Of a stretch of DNA of 64,000 nucleotides, positions 46,058 through 55,517 are shown piece after piece (position 1 is the stretch's first letter; each line of letters starts with the position of its first letter). A model generated the notes under the pieces. It saw only the letters and a list, made by a program, of their open reading frames with translations. It did no database searches and was not told where the DNA came from. Source of the stretch: Thermaerobacter sp. FW80 (GTDB lineage: Bacteria > Bacillota > Sulfobacillia > Thermaerobacterales > Thermaerobacteraceae); the NCBI RefSeq assembly GCF_004634385.1, contig NZ_CP037895.1:2145245-2209244 (forward strand), read 5' to 3'. The position numbers and the translations under genes are program-made.

Positions 46058-46705
46058 ATGCTGGTGGGTCGGGCGCAGGTGCGGTGGGCGGACCGGGTGA
46101 CCCGGGGGTCGGTCCGTTCGGAGGGCCGGGGGATGCGGACGAACGCGGCGCCGACCGGCAAGACCGAGGCCTTCGGCCCCGGCGGTGGCGGAGAAGGCGT
46201 CGACCGCCTTCGCCGGCGCGCCATGCAAGCGCCGGCGGTACGGCGGCGTCGGTACCGCTGGCGGCCGACGCGGCGCCCGGCGATGGTCGGCCTGGTGCTG
46301 ATCCTCCTGCTGCTCGGGGCGCTGGGGCGGGAGAGCGAGCCGTCCAGCACGGCGCCGGTGCCGACGCCGATGGCGGCGGCCCGACTCGCCCGAGACGCGG
46401 GGCCCGCGTCCCGGATGGACCTGGCTGCCGGCATCGCGGCTGCGGGAGCCGCAGCAGGCGGTGACGAGGCCGCGGCCTCGCCGGTTCGCGGCCTGGGGGC
46501 GGTGGATCGCGTGGACGGTGACGGGGCCGTGCAGGTGGTGGTTCGTCCCGGGGACACCCTGTGGGAGGTGGCGCAACGGCTCGGCCGACCGGGTCGCGAT
46601 CCCCGCGAGGGCGTGGCGGCGATCATGGAGGCCAGCGGCCTGTCCACGGCGGCGCTGCGGCCGGGGATGGTGCTGACGGTGCCGGCCGACTGGGTCGGCC
46701 GCTGA
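46058..46705 (+). CDS. yneA: LysM membrane protein, probable YneA-like SOS division inhibitor
   Basis: 215 aa. A long basic N-terminus, a transmembrane helix (about 76-91), an Ala-rich external linker and a C-terminal LysM domain (about 158-211: VVVRPGDTLWEVAQRLG...AALRPGMVLTVP). This architecture and the divergent position beside lexA match B. subtilis YneA, which halts division during SOS. YneA itself is only about 105 aa, so the N-terminal extension is unusual and a downstream start is possible. GAGGGAGGGGA lies before ATG 46058. A perfect LexA box controls its promoter. The assignment rests on context and architecture, not on sequence identity. Confidence 0.75.
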   Translation: MLVGRAQVRWADRVTRGSVRSEGRGMRTNAAPTGKTEAFGPGGGGEGVDRLRRRAMQAPAVRRRRYRWRPTRRPAMVGLVLILLLLGALGRESEPSSTAPVPTPMAAARLARDAGPASRMDLAAGIAAAGAAAGGDEAAASPVRGLGAVDRVDGDGAVQVVVRPGDTLWEVAQRLGRPGRDPREGVAAIMEASGLSTAALRPGMVLTVPADWVGR

Positions 46706-46843
46706 CCGCCGGATCGAAGCCGGCGGCCGGTGGCAGCCGCCGGCCGCCGGCCGCTGCCGCGGGCCGCCGTCGGCCGCCGTGCACCGTTGGCGGGCAGCGG
46801 TCCGCCCGTGAGTCCGCAGCGGTCCCCAAAGTGCGCAGCCCTA

Positions 46844-46871
46844 AGTTCGCATAAGTAGCATTATGTTAACT
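46844..46871. other. dif: candidate dif site (XerC/XerD chromosome dimer resolution)
   Basis: 28-bp layout: XerC-like arm AGTTCGCATAA, 6-bp centre GTAGCA, XerD-like arm TTATGTTAACT. The XerD arm agrees with the conserved TTATGTWAACT of Firmicute dif sites, and GCATAA/TTATGTTAA also matches E. coli dif. It stands as an A/T-rich island in an intergenic region, and the coding-strand bias reverses around it. The flanks 46706-46843 and 46872-47068 hold GC-rich inverted repeats (for example GGCGGCCGG/CCGGCCGCC near 46720) but no gene. Confidence 0.82.
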
Positions 46872-47068
46872 AACGCGTGGCGAGCCGACCTCCTCGCGCA
46901 CGGCCGCCCTGGGTCGTGGGCCTTCGAGGGCACCCGCCACCCAGCCGACCGGCCGGCGCTGTTCATCAGCCTCGCCAAGCTGGTAAGCCGGAGCCGCTGG
47001 CCTTGGCCACCGGCGTTGGATCCGCGCGGCGCCGCGGCGCGGGGAGCCAACGTTACAGCGGCGACCCC

Positions 47069-47878
47069 CTACAGCGGCGACTCGGATCCGAACCGCGGCG
47101 GCCGCTTGGCGCGCAGCGAGGCCAGCCCTTCTTCGGCGTCCGGCAGCGTGAAGCCCAAGAACTCCAGGGCTGTGGACGTGTCGAAGATCGGGCCGGCCCA
47201 CCGCAACCAGTTGTTGAGCGCGTACTTGGTCCAGCGGAGGGCCGTCGGGCTGCCCTCGGCCAGACGTCGGGCGATGGACAGGGCGGCCTCCCGGGCCTGC
47301 CCGTCGTCGACACAGAGCGACACCAGGCCCATGCGTTCGGCCTGCTCCCCCGTCAGCGGTTCGTTGAGGAGCAGGTGGTACTTGGCCTTGGCCATGCCGA
47401 TCAGCAGCGGCCAGATGATGGCGGCGTGGTCGCCCGCGGCCACGCCCAGGCGGACGTGGCCGTCCAGCAGCCGGGCGCTGCGGGCCGCGACGGAGATGTC
47501 GGCGAGCAGCGCCACGGCAAGACCCGCGCCCACCGCCGGGCCCTCGATGGCGGAGACGATGGGCTTGGAGCAGTCGATCACGTTGTAGACCAGGTCGCGG
47601 GCCTCCTTCCACACCCGCACCCGCGTCTTCGGGTCCTGGATGATGGCCTCCACGAGGCGGAAGTCGCCGCCGGCAGAAAAGGCCTTCCCGGCACCCCGGA
47701 CCAGGACCACGCGCACCGCGGGGTCTTCGTCCAGGTCGCGCCAGATCCGGGTCAGCTCCGAATGGGTTTCGGCATCGACCGAATTGAGGGTCTCCGGCCG
47801 CTCGAGCACCACCTCGAGGATCCCGGGCTCCGCCCAGGCCAGCCGCAGCCGTCCATACCGCGCCCACCACGCCGACAT
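47069..47878 (-). CDS. enoyl-CoA hydratase/isomerase family protein
   Basis: Crotonase-fold enzyme, 269 aa. Motifs: [39 protein letters not shown] (oxyanion hole Gly-Gly) and [46 protein letters not shown]. The Glu pair of true hydratases is not evident (position 2 reads GVAAGDHAA), so the reaction could be isomerase, lyase or thioesterase. ATG 47878 with GAGGGGAAGGG upstream. First gene after dif on the minus strand. Confidence 0.87.
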   Translation of the reverse strand: MSAWWARYGRLRLAWAEPGILEVVLERPETLNSVDAETHSELTRIWRDLDEDPAVRVVLVRGAGKAFSAGGDFRLVEAIIQDPKTRVRVWKEARDLVYNVIDCSKPIVSAIEGPAVGAGLAVALLADISVAARSARLLDGHVRLGVAAGDHAAIIWPLLIGMAKAKYHLLLNEPLTGEQAERMGLVSLCVDDGQAREAALSIARRLAEGSPTALRWTKYALNNWLRWAGPIFDTSTALEFLGFTLPDAEEGLASLRAKRPPRFGSESPL

Positions 47879-47965
47879 GGACCCTTCCCCTCCCCGCCCG
47901 TTCGTCCGCCGAATGCCGTCGGCGCCGCGCGCGAGCCGTCGACCCGGCAAGTCGCCACGATAGGA

Positions 47966-48011
47966 AAAAGGACGGGGAGGAGTTCGGCCACCCGGTGGCC
48001 GAACTCCTCCC
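47966..48011 (-). terminator. rho-independent terminator of the MDR oxidoreductase gene
   Basis: Positions 47975-48011 form a near-perfect palindrome (18-bp arms around one central base). On the minus strand the stem is followed after four bases by TTTTT. It lies 157 bp after the end of the 48168-49133 gene and before the enoyl-CoA hydratase gene. Confidence 0.75.
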
Positions 48012-48167
48012 ATCCCCCTCGACCTCGCGATGCCCGGCTCCTCCCCGCCGTCGCCCCGCGAATGGGCTCGGAGTCTCGCTTGCGGCCCGCGGGCCCCCTC
48101 ACGGATCACGGTCGCGGAAACGCCGGCTGGTGCCCTCGCACGTCCGTCCCGCGACGTCCCAGGGGGC

Positions 48168-49133
48168 TCAGGGGCGCACCCGCAGGACGATCTTGCCGCG
48201 AACGCCCCCCTCCTCCAGCCGGCGATGGGCCTCGGCCACCTCCTCGAGGGGCAGGACGCCGTCCAGGGCGGGGCGCAATTGGCCGCCCTCGATCAGGGTC
48301 CGCAGTGCGTCCAGCTTGTACCGGGCCCGCTCGAGGAAGAGGCCGTGGATCGTCAGGTTCCGGAAGTAGGCCGGGCCCAGGTTGACCTGCCCGCCCAGGA
48401 TGCTCACCACGCGGCCGTGGGGCCGGGTGACCTCGAAGCTCCGGCCCAACACGTCGCCGCCCACCGTATCCAGCACCAGGTCGACGCCCCGGCCGTTCGT
48501 CTCCCTTTGGACGACCTCGACGAAGTCCTGGTTGCGGTAGTCGATGACGCGATCGGCCCCGAGGGACCGGACGAACTCCATGTTCTCGGCCCGGGCCGTG
48601 GCGTAGACGAAGGCGCCCGCGGCCTTGGCGATCTGCACGGCGAAGTGGCCCACCCCGCCGGCGGCACCGTGGATCAACACGGTCTCCCCGACCCGCAGCC
48701 CGCCGCGGGTGATCAGGGCATCCCACGCCGTGCCGCCGGCCAGCGGCACCGCCGCCGCTTCCGTGTGGGACAGGTTCTCCGGCTTGCGGGCGACGATCTC
48801 CTGCCGGGCCACGTGGTATTGCGCGTAGCTCCCCGGCCGCCCGCCGAAGATCTCCGGCGTGTAGTAGACCTCGTCGCCCTCCTTGAAGTCCGTCACGCCG
48901 GGACCCACGGCCGCCACGACCCCGGAGACATCGTAGCCGATGATGGCCGGCGGCTGGACGCCTGCCCACGTGCCGTTGCGCCGGATCTTGTAGTCCACGG
49001 GGTTGACCGAGGAGGCATGGACCTCGACCAGGACCTCTCCCGGTCCCGGCTCCGGGATCGGCACCTCCCGTTCCTCGAAGACCTCGGGCCCGCCGAAGGA
49101 ACGGATGAACATCGCCTTCATGGTAGCGGCCAT
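48168..49133 (-). CDS. MDR-family NADPH:quinone oxidoreductase/zinc-free alcohol dehydrogenase
   Basis: 321 aa. GroES-like N-terminal domain ([22 protein letters not shown]) and Rossmann domain with [25 protein letters not shown]. The zinc-binding cysteines of classical ADHs are missing, as in quinone oxidoreductases and enoyl reductases (cd05272-like). The motif [25 protein letters not shown] is standard. Start ATG 49133 with GGGGGAAGA upstream. Substrate not predictable. Divergent from the MFS gene. Confidence 0.9.
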   Translation of the reverse strand: MAATMKAMFIRSFGGPEVFEEREVPIPEPGPGEVLVEVHASSVNPVDYKIRRNGTWAGVQPPAIIGYDVSGVVAAVGPGVTDFKEGDEVYYTPEIFGGRPGSYAQYHVARQEIVARKPENLSHTEAAAVPLAGGTAWDALITRGGLRVGETVLIHGAAGGVGHFAVQIAKAAGAFVYATARAENMEFVRSLGADRVIDYRNQDFVEVVQRETNGRGVDLVLDTVGGDVLGRSFEVTRPHGRVVSILGGQVNLGPAYFRNLTIHGLFLERARYKLDALRTLIEGGQLRPALDGVLPLEEVAEAHRRLEEGGVRGKIVLRVRP

Positions 49134-49295
49134 GATCTTCCCCCCTGCTCCGCTCTCCGGGTTGCCGACGCCTTGAGGCCCGGACGAGGGGGGCGGACGA
49201 CCCGGAGGATCGTGCCCCACCCGTCGCCGGAGGCCTGGCCCGGCCCATCCCGCGGCCCACGCCCCGGTTCCCCGGCGATGGGCCCCTCCCACCGC

Positions 49296-49323
49296 GTATC
49301 CCATCGCCGGCAGCGTCGTCAAG
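49296..49323 (-). promoter_or_regulatory. possible promoter for the MDR oxidoreductase gene
   Basis: On the minus strand TTGACG (49323-49318), a 16-bp spacer and GATACG (49301-49296). The -35 agrees with the recA and yneA promoters; the -10 is weak. The rest of the 264-bp divergent gap shows nothing else. Confidence 0.35.
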
Positions 49324-49397
49324 GGATGGCCACCGCCCGCCGAGCCCTGGCAGGAGCAGGCCTTCCCCCTGAGGAAATCCCAGGGCGGAAAGGGGCG

Positions 49398-50837
49398 ATG
49401 GCTACGAAGACCGGCGGACCCCCGCGGACCGGCGGCACCGGCGGCGAACCCGGCGCCGGGCTCGACCGCCGGCCCCAGCGGCGATCGGGGCGCCGGGCCG
49501 GACCGGCCGATGGCAGGCCCGACGCACCGGGGGCTCCACGCAATCGCTGGCTGCTTCTCGCCCTGGCCACCCTCCAGCAGGCGGGGCTCACCGCCGTGCG
49601 GTTCGGCATCCCCGTGGTGGCTCCCTTCGTCCGGGCCGACCTGGGGCTCTCCCTGTCCACCACGGGGATGGTCCTCGGCGCCTTCGACCTGGGCGCCCTG
49701 CTCACCTTCTACCTGACCGGCCGGCTGACCGATCGCTATGGCGAACGGCGGGTCATGGCCGCCGGGGCGGTCTTGACGGGTGTGGTCACCGCGGCCGCGG
49801 CCCTGGCGGGCCGCGGCCTGGGCGCGCTGCTGGCCCTGTTGGTCCTGGCGGGGACCGGCTTCCCGTCCAGCCAGGTGGCGGGCAGCCACGCCGTCGTCAG
49901 CTGGTTTCCCGTCCGCGAGCGCGGCCTGGCCATGGGCATCCGCCAGGCGGGCCTGCCGGCGGGCGGGTTCGCAGCCGCATTGCTGCTCCCCGGCCTGGCC
50001 AGCGGGTGGGGCTGGCGGGCCGCGCTCCTGGTGGCCGCCCTGGCCTGTGCGGCCAGCGGGGTGCTGGTCGGGCTGGTTCTTCCCCGGGACGAACCCGGCG
50101 CCACCCGCGGGGCCACGGCGGACGCCGGCGCGCCCACCACCGCCGGCGGGACGGGCGGCGGCCGGAGCCAGCGGGAGCCGGCGGACGCCGGCGGGAGGGC
50201 CCTGGTCGGGTGGTTCCTCCGGCAGGCGCCCCTGGTGTGGGTGACCCTCGTCGCGTGTCTCCTGGCGGCCGTCCAGTTCTGCCTGACGGGCTACCTCCCC
50301 CTCTTCATGGAGGACGTCTTCCGCTGGTCGCCGGGGGCGGCGGGGCGGCTCCTGCTGGTGGTCCACCTGGGCGGGATGCTGGGGCGGCTCGCCTGGGGAT
50401 GGGCGTCGGATCGGCGGTTCGCGGGGGAGCGGACGCGGCCCATGGCTGGGGCGGCCTGGACGGGGCTGGTGGTCGCCACCCTGCTCGCCCTCGTGGCGCT
50501 GGTGGGACGCCCGGAGGGGGGTGCCGCGGCGGCAGGGGCGATGGTGGTCCTGGCGGCCCTCGGCGGCTTCGGTTGCCTGGGCTGGAACGGGCTCTACACC
50601 ACCGTGGTGGCGGAGTGCGCCGGGCGGCGGTCGGCGCCGGCGCTGGGCATGAGCATGACGGTGCTGTACGTCTTCACCATGCTGGCCCCGCCGCTGTTCG
50701 GCCGCGTGGTCGACGCCGCCGGCCACTACGCGGTGGCCTGGGGCCTGGCGGGCTGCCTGCAGATCCTCGGCCTCGGGGCGATCCGCGGCCTCGCCCGCGC
50801 CCTGAGGGGGCACCGACCGCCGGTGGCCGTGGCCTGA
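49398..50837 (+). CDS. major facilitator superfamily transporter
   Basis: 479 aa with twelve hydrophobic helices in two halves, split by a charged Gly-rich loop. The MFS loop 2-3 motif is GRLTDRYGERRVMAAG and the second-half copy GMLGRLAWGWASDRRF. SWFPVRERGLAMGIRQAGLPAGG is typical of the CynX/nitrate-porter-like branches. Substrate unknown. ATG 49398 with GGAAAGGGG upstream; a Gly/Arg-rich 45-residue N-terminus precedes the first helix. Confidence 0.9.
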   Translation: MATKTGGPPRTGGTGGEPGAGLDRRPQRRSGRRAGPADGRPDAPGAPRNRWLLLALATLQQAGLTAVRFGIPVVAPFVRADLGLSLSTTGMVLGAFDLGALLTFYLTGRLTDRYGERRVMAAGAVLTGVVTAAAALAGRGLGALLALLVLAGTGFPSSQVAGSHAVVSWFPVRERGLAMGIRQAGLPAGGFAAALLLPGLASGWGWRAALLVAALACAASGVLVGLVLPRDEPGATRGATADAGAPTTAGGTGGGRSQREPADAGGRALVGWFLRQAPLVWVTLVACLLAAVQFCLTGYLPLFMEDVFRWSPGAAGRLLLVVHLGGMLGRLAWGWASDRRFAGERTRPMAGAAWTGLVVATLLALVALVGRPEGGAAAAGAMVVLAALGGFGCLGWNGLYTTVVAECAGRRSAPALGMSMTVLYVFTMLAPPLFGRVVDAAGHYAVAWGLAGCLQILGLGAIRGLARALRGHRPPVAVA

Positions 50838-50936
50838 GGCATGGATGGAGCACCGTCAGCGCTGGCCCGCAGCGGCCCGCGGCGATCCGGAGCGCCGAGC
50901 CCCCAGGCGGACGGCAGACCCAGGAGGTGGAACGCG

Positions 50937-51740
50937 GTGAAGGTGGCGGTGATCAGTGACATCCACGGCAACGGGGCCGCCCTGGACGCGGTGCTGGCCG
51001 ACATCGACGGCCGCGGGGTCGACGCGGTGTACTGCCTCGGCGACGTGGCCCTGCAGGGGCCGGACGCGGCCCGGTGCGTCGACCGGCTGCGAGAGCGGGC
51101 CATCCCCACGGTGCGCGGGAACACCGACCGGTACCTGGCCCGCGGGGGTGGCGTACCCAACCTGTCGCCGGCGGAGGCCGACGCCTTCCTGCGGCCGTGG
51201 CGCGAGATGCTGGGGCCCGAACGGCTGGCGTGGCTGGGGGAGCGACCCGAGCGCCTCGAGGTGGAGTGGGAGGGGCTGCGCGTCCTCCTGGTCCACGGCT
51301 CGCCCCGGTCGGACGAGGAGCCGCTGCTGCCCTGGAACGGCGCCGGTGGAGGAACCGGCGGTGCCGCCGGGGCCGGGCCGGGTGGCGCGCCCAACCCGGA
51401 GGCGGAGGGACCGTTGGCAGGGGTCACGGCCGACCTGGTGCTCTTCGGGCACCATCACCGGCAGCTGGCCTGGCGCCAGGACGGGCGGTGGATGGTCGGC
51501 CCCGGCAGCGTGGGCATGCCCTTCGACGAGGATCCCCGCGCCGCCTACGCCCTCATCGAGGTGCGACCCACGGTGCGACCCACGGGCCGCCCGCCCGCCC
51601 TGGACATCGCGCTGATCCGCGTCCCGTACGACCTCGAGGCGACGGTGGCCGCCCACCGGCGGGCCGGGCTCGCGGAGCACAACCCCCTCTTCCCCGAGCA
51701 GCTCCGCCAGGCGCGCCAGCAGCCGCGCCCACCCCGCTGA
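50937..51740 (+). CDS. YfcE-like metallophosphoesterase
   Basis: 267 aa. Calcineurin-type phosphodiesterase: VISDIHGNGAALDAVL, YCLGDVALQGPD, VRGNTDRYL, LLVHGSPRSDEEP, and LFGHHHRQLAWRQDGRWMVGPGSVGMP. These are the dimetal ligands of the YfcE/MJ0936 family. GTG 50937 has AGGAGGTGG upstream. A Gly-rich insertion of about 30 residues follows LLPWNG. Substrate unknown. It converges on the aldehyde dehydrogenase gene. Confidence 0.9.
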   Translation: MKVAVISDIHGNGAALDAVLADIDGRGVDAVYCLGDVALQGPDAARCVDRLRERAIPTVRGNTDRYLARGGGVPNLSPAEADAFLRPWREMLGPERLAWLGERPERLEVEWEGLRVLLVHGSPRSDEEPLLPWNGAGGGTGGAAGAGPGGAPNPEAEGPLAGVTADLVLFGHHHRQLAWRQDGRWMVGPGSVGMPFDEDPRAAYALIEVRPTVRPTGRPPALDIALIRVPYDLEATVAAHRRAGLAEHNPLFPEQLRQARQQPRPPR

Positions 51741-52044
51741 GGGGTGGGCGCGGCTGCTGCGGCCCGGGGCGCCGGCGCGGGATCTTTGCCAAGATCGGGG
51801 CCGGATCGTGCCGGGACCCTGCCCGGATCGCGCCGAACCGCGGCCGGCCCCGGACCCGTGCCCGGACCGGGGCCGGATCCTGCCCCGCCGGGCCCGGCCC
51901 CGCTCCGGGGCCGGGCCCGGCCCGCTGCTACGCCCCCCGCGGGTCCGCGAGCCCCGGCCCCAGCCACGGATGCGACGCTGGGTTGCGTCCGGTCCGCTGC
52001 GCCGCCCCGAGTGGGCCTGCAAGCCGCCGCGCTTCCCGGTCTTT
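51741..52044. other. 304-bp convergent gap with no gene
   Basis: GC-rich sequence with imperfect copies of GGGGCCGGATC (near 51797 and 51869) and CGGGGCCGGGCCCGG-type palindromic runs. No T-tracted terminator or coding frame is supported. Confidence 0.5.
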
Positions 52045-53544
52045 CTAGCCGATGTCCTCGATCTTGACCTCGTCGATCTGGGCCCGCTGCAGGCGGCCGC
52101 TGAAGTCGACGTAGATCGCCTTCCACTCGGTGTAGACCTCCAGCGCGGCCAGGCCCGCCTCCCGGTGGCCGTTGCCCGTCGCCCGCATGCCGCCGAAGGG
52201 CAGGTGGATCTCGGCGCCGATGGTGCCGTGGTTGACGTAGCAGATGCCCGTGGCCAGGTCGCGCATGGCGACGAAGGCGTTGCGCACGTCGCGGGTGAAG
52301 ATCGCGCTGGAGAGGCCGTACTGGACGCCGTTGTTGATCGCGATGGCCTCCTCCAGGCTGCGGACCTTGATGATCGCCAGCACGGGGCCGAAGATCTCCT
52401 CGTTGGCGATGCGCATGTCGGGCGTGACGTCGGCGAAGATCGTCGGCTGGAAGAAGAAGCCCCGCGCCAGCTCCCCCTCGGTCGCCGGCCGGCCGCCCAC
52501 CACCAGCCGCGCGCCTTCCTCCTGGCCCACGTCGACGTAGTAGGCCACCTTCTCCAAGGCGCGCCCGTTGATCAGCGGTCCCACGTCGGTCTGCGGGTCG
52601 AGCCCGTTGCCGAGGCGCAGCTTGGCCGCCCGGGCGGCCAGCCGCTCGACCACCTGGTCGTAGACCGCCTCGTGGACCAGGAGTCGGCTCGTGGCGGTGC
52701 AGCGCTGGCCGGTGGTGCCGAAGGCGCTCCAGGTCACGGCCTGCTCCACCAGGTCCAGGTCGGCGTCGTCCATGACGATGACCGCGTTCTTCCCACCCAG
52801 TTCCAGGTGGACCCGCTTCAGCTGGGCGCCGGCGACCTGGTTGACATGCCGGCCCGACTCCACCGACCCGGTGAAGGAGATCAGGTGCACGTCGGGGTGG
52901 CGCAACAGGGCCTCGCCCACCGTCTCCCCGGGGCCGTAGACCAGGTTGAGCACGCCGGGCGGCAGGCCCGCCTCCTCGAAGATCCGCACCAGCTCGTAGG
53001 CCATCCAGGGCGTGTCGGTGGCCGGCTTGAAGACCACGGTGTTGCCGGCCACCAGGGCGGGCATGATCTTCCAGGTGGGGATCGCCATGGGGAAGTTCCA
53101 CGGGGTGATGGCCGCCACCACCCCGATGGGCTCCCGCACCGCCATGGCGAACTTGTCCGGCATCTCCGCCGGCGTGGTGTAGCCCAGGAGGCGCCGCCCC
53201 TCGCCCGCCATGTAGTACGCCATGTCGATGCCTTCCTGCACGTCGCCGCGGGCTTCGGGCAGCACCTTGCCCATCTCCTGGGTCATCTTGCGCGCCAGCT
53301 CTTCCTTGCGCTCGCGCAAGAGCTCGCCCACCCGGTAGAGGATCTCCGCCCGGCGCGGGGCGGGCACCTTGCGCCACTTGGCGAAGGCCGCCTTGGCGGC
53401 GGCGACGGCCTCCGCCACGTCCTCCTCGGTGCCCACCGCGGCCCGGCCCAGCACCTCGCCCGTGGCGGGGTTGACGTTGTCGACGTACCGGCCCGAGCGC
53501 GGCTCGGTCCAGCGGCCGTTGATGTAGTTCCGGTAGACGGTCAC
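52045..53544 (-). CDS. NAD(P)-dependent aldehyde dehydrogenase
   Basis: 499 aa ALDH superfamily enzyme. Cofactor motif ITPWNFPMAIPTWKIMPALVAGNTVVFKPA, FTGSVESGRHV, the general base Glu in LELGGKNAVIV, and nucleophile Cys282 in TTGQRCTATSRLL. NEEIFGPVLAI and LPFGGMRATGNGHREAG are also normal. Closest by feel to semialdehyde dehydrogenases of thermophilic Firmicutes and archaea; substrate unproven. GTG start with GGGGGGAG upstream. Complete and in a single-gene unit. Confidence 0.93.
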   Translation of the reverse strand: MTVYRNYINGRWTEPRSGRYVDNVNPATGEVLGRAAVGTEEDVAEAVAAAKAAFAKWRKVPAPRRAEILYRVGELLRERKEELARKMTQEMGKVLPEARGDVQEGIDMAYYMAGEGRRLLGYTTPAEMPDKFAMAVREPIGVVAAITPWNFPMAIPTWKIMPALVAGNTVVFKPATDTPWMAYELVRIFEEAGLPPGVLNLVYGPGETVGEALLRHPDVHLISFTGSVESGRHVNQVAGAQLKRVHLELGGKNAVIVMDDADLDLVEQAVTWSAFGTTGQRCTATSRLLVHEAVYDQVVERLAARAAKLRLGNGLDPQTDVGPLINGRALEKVAYYVDVGQEEGARLVVGGRPATEGELARGFFFQPTIFADVTPDMRIANEEIFGPVLAIIKVRSLEEAIAINNGVQYGLSSAIFTRDVRNAFVAMRDLATGICYVNHGTIGAEIHLPFGGMRATGNGHREAGLAALEVYTEWKAIYVDFSGRLQRAQIDEVKIEDIG

Positions 53545-53709
53545 GCCGCTCCCCCCTTGGGGCCAGACTTCGCGGCCGGCGGGGGGCGATCCTGCGGCGG
53601 GGGCGGCTGGGGTGTCGCGCCGCGGCCGGCTCGCGGGGCCGCGCGGGCCGGGGCGGGGACCGGCCCGCGCGGCCCCTGCGCTGGGAACCGGCGGGGGCCG
53701 TCCTGGGTC

Positions 53710-55089
53710 TCACGTTCCGCCCGCTCCCGCCGAACCTCCAGCCGCCCCTTGTGCGGCCCGTCGCGCCGGCGCCGCGGAGGCCTCCAGGGCCGCGAGGAGT
53801 TCGTCCACCGTCACCGGTCGCAGCCCCCGGGCGGCCAGGCGCTGCAGCAGTTCGGGCAACGCCTGCACCGTGCCCGGCTGGGTGGCGTGGAGCATCAGGA
53901 TGGCGCCGTTGTAGGCGCTGGCCGCCACCCGGGCCGCCAGCTGGTCGGGCGGCTGGGGGGGCACGTCCTGGGCGCCGATGTTCGTCCACAGCAGCACCTG
54001 GTGGTCCTCGGCATGGGCCCAGCGGAAGACGTCCGCCTCCCGCAGCGCGCCCGGGGGTCGGTAGTAGAGCGAGCGCCGGCCCGTCAACCGGGCGATCAGG
54101 GCGGCCGTGCGCCGGATCTCGGCACGGGTGGCCGCCGCACCCAGCTCCTGCGGGCTGCGATGGCTCCACCCGTGATTCTCCACCTGGTGGCCGCGGCGGG
54201 CCAGTTCCTGGACCAGCTGGGGATGCTGCTGCATCTTGGCGCCCTCGAGGAAGAAGGTGGCCTTCGCCCCCGCGGTGTCCAGGGCGTCCAGCAGGGCGGG
54301 CCAGGTGGCCGGATCCGGGCCGTCGTTGAAGGTCACCGCCACGATCCCGCCGCCGGCGCGGTCCGCCGCTCCCCGGCGCCGGGCGGCGTCCCCCGCCCCA
54401 CCGGATGCCGCTCCGCGCCCGGAGGCGCCCGCTTCGATGCGGTCTCCCGCGGTCGCCTGCGGGTTCGTGATCGGGCCGCCGCCGGCGCCGTCGGCTCCCG
54501 ATCCGGACGAACCGGCCCCGCCGTCGGCCGGGTCGCCGCCCGCCCCGGGCGCGCCGGCCGGGATCCGCAACCGCTGGCCGGCGCGGATGCGCGCCGGGTC
54601 GTCCAGCCCGTTGAGCCGCGCAAGCTCCTGCACGCTGACCCCGTAGCGGCGCGCGATGCGGTAGAGGGTCTCCCCCCGCTGGACCACGTGGACCGTCGGC
54701 TGCGCCGCCAGCACCGCGTCGGGACGCCGGCCGGCCGCGGCCGATGGCGCCGGGGCGTGGGCGTCCCGGGCCTCGGTGCCCCGGCCGGCCGCCAGGGCGG
54801 TGACGGCCTGGGGCGTGGCGGCCACCTCCCGCCACAGCTGCCCGGCGCCCCACCCGGCCGTGGCCGCGATCAGGAGGGCGACCACCACGGGGATCCAGGG
54901 CTCGGTGCGCCGCGGCCCACCGGGCCGGGGCGCGCCCGCCCGCCGGGCGACGGTGGGACGGTTCGCCGCCGATGGCGCGGGCTCCCTCGGGTCCGACGCC
55001 GTGCCTGACGCGGCCCCCGCGCGGGATGCCCGGGCCCGGGGTGGCTGGGCGGCGCCGGGCGACGACGGTGCGGAACGACGGGTGATCAC
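53710..55089 (-). CDS. LysM-polysaccharide deacetylase-like membrane protein
   Basis: 459 aa. Basic/disordered N-terminus, a transmembrane helix (about 61-80), a LysM domain (about 125-170: VVQRGETLYRIARRYGVSVQELARLNGLDDPARI), a Gly-rich linker and a NodB deacetylase domain. The metal ligands are kept (Asp256, His306 and His310 in HGWSH) and RPPG follows, but the catalytic base Asp of TFDDG is Asn255 (TFNDGPDP). LMLHAT keeps the late His. It could act on peptidoglycan at the cell surface with altered activity. GTG 55089 lies after GGAGG; ATG 55107 is an alternative. Confidence 0.88.
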   Translation of the reverse strand: MITRRSAPSSPGAAQPPRARASRAGAASGTASDPREPAPSAANRPTVARRAGAPRPGGPRRTEPWIPVVVALLIAATAGWGAGQLWREVAATPQAVTALAAGRGTEARDAHAPAPSAAAGRRPDAVLAAQPTVHVVQRGETLYRIARRYGVSVQELARLNGLDDPARIRAGQRLRIPAGAPGAGGDPADGGAGSSGSGADGAGGGPITNPQATAGDRIEAGASGRGAASGGAGDAARRRGAADRAGGGIVAVTFNDGPDPATWPALLDALDTAGAKATFFLEGAKMQQHPQLVQELARRGHQVENHGWSHRSPQELGAAATRAEIRRTAALIARLTGRRSLYYRPPGALREADVFRWAHAEDHQVLLWTNIGAQDVPPQPPDQLAARVAASAYNGAILMLHATQPGTVQALPELLQRLAARGLRPVTVDELLAALEASAAPARRAAQGAAGGSAGAGGT

Positions 55090-55112
55090 GCCCGGCTGGC
55101 CTCCCATCGCCG

Positions 55113-55517
55113 TCACAGCAGCATGCCGACCACGCCGCCGATGGCGCCGAGGACGAATCCCAGCACCATGCGCGGTCCCAGGTGTGCCAGCGGTGATCCG
55201 TCCCCCGGGAACAGCCAGTGCCCGAGGACGCTGCCGACCAGCACGTAGAGCAGGCCGGCCGCCCCCCCGTGGAGCCACCCCTTGTGGTCCGCCCAGCGCG
55301 CGGCCACCAGGCCGCCGGCGGCGGTGGCCACCGTCCCCAGGTAGTAGAGCAGGGCTTCGAGCTGGTATTCGTGCAGCGCGGTGAGGTACACCGCCAGGGC
55401 CAGGACGCCCGACGCCAGCAGCACCAGCACCAGGGCGACGGCGGCGCCGACGGCCGGCGCGCGGGCGTCGAAGGGCGGGGGCGTCCGGTACCGCTCCTTG
55501 ACGCCGGCTCCCTGCAC
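55113..55517 (-). CDS. TIGR04086/YrzE-like membrane protein
   Basis: 134 aa with four transmembrane helices (about 24-48, 55-75, 85-103, 115-133). The pattern, with short charged loops and a Gly-rich last helix (GFVLGAIGGVVGML), matches the TIGR04086 family found in sporulating Firmicutes, whose function is unknown. It is 23 bp upstream of the deacetylase gene on the same strand, probably one operon. GTG start with a weak GGGGGAT site. Confidence 0.75.
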   Translation of the reverse strand: MQGAGVKERYRTPPPFDARAPAVGAAVALVLVLLASGVLALAVYLTALHEYQLEALLYYLGTVATAAGGLVAARWADHKGWLHGGAAGLLYVLVGSVLGHWLFPGDGSPLAHLGPRMVLGFVLGAIGGVVGMLL

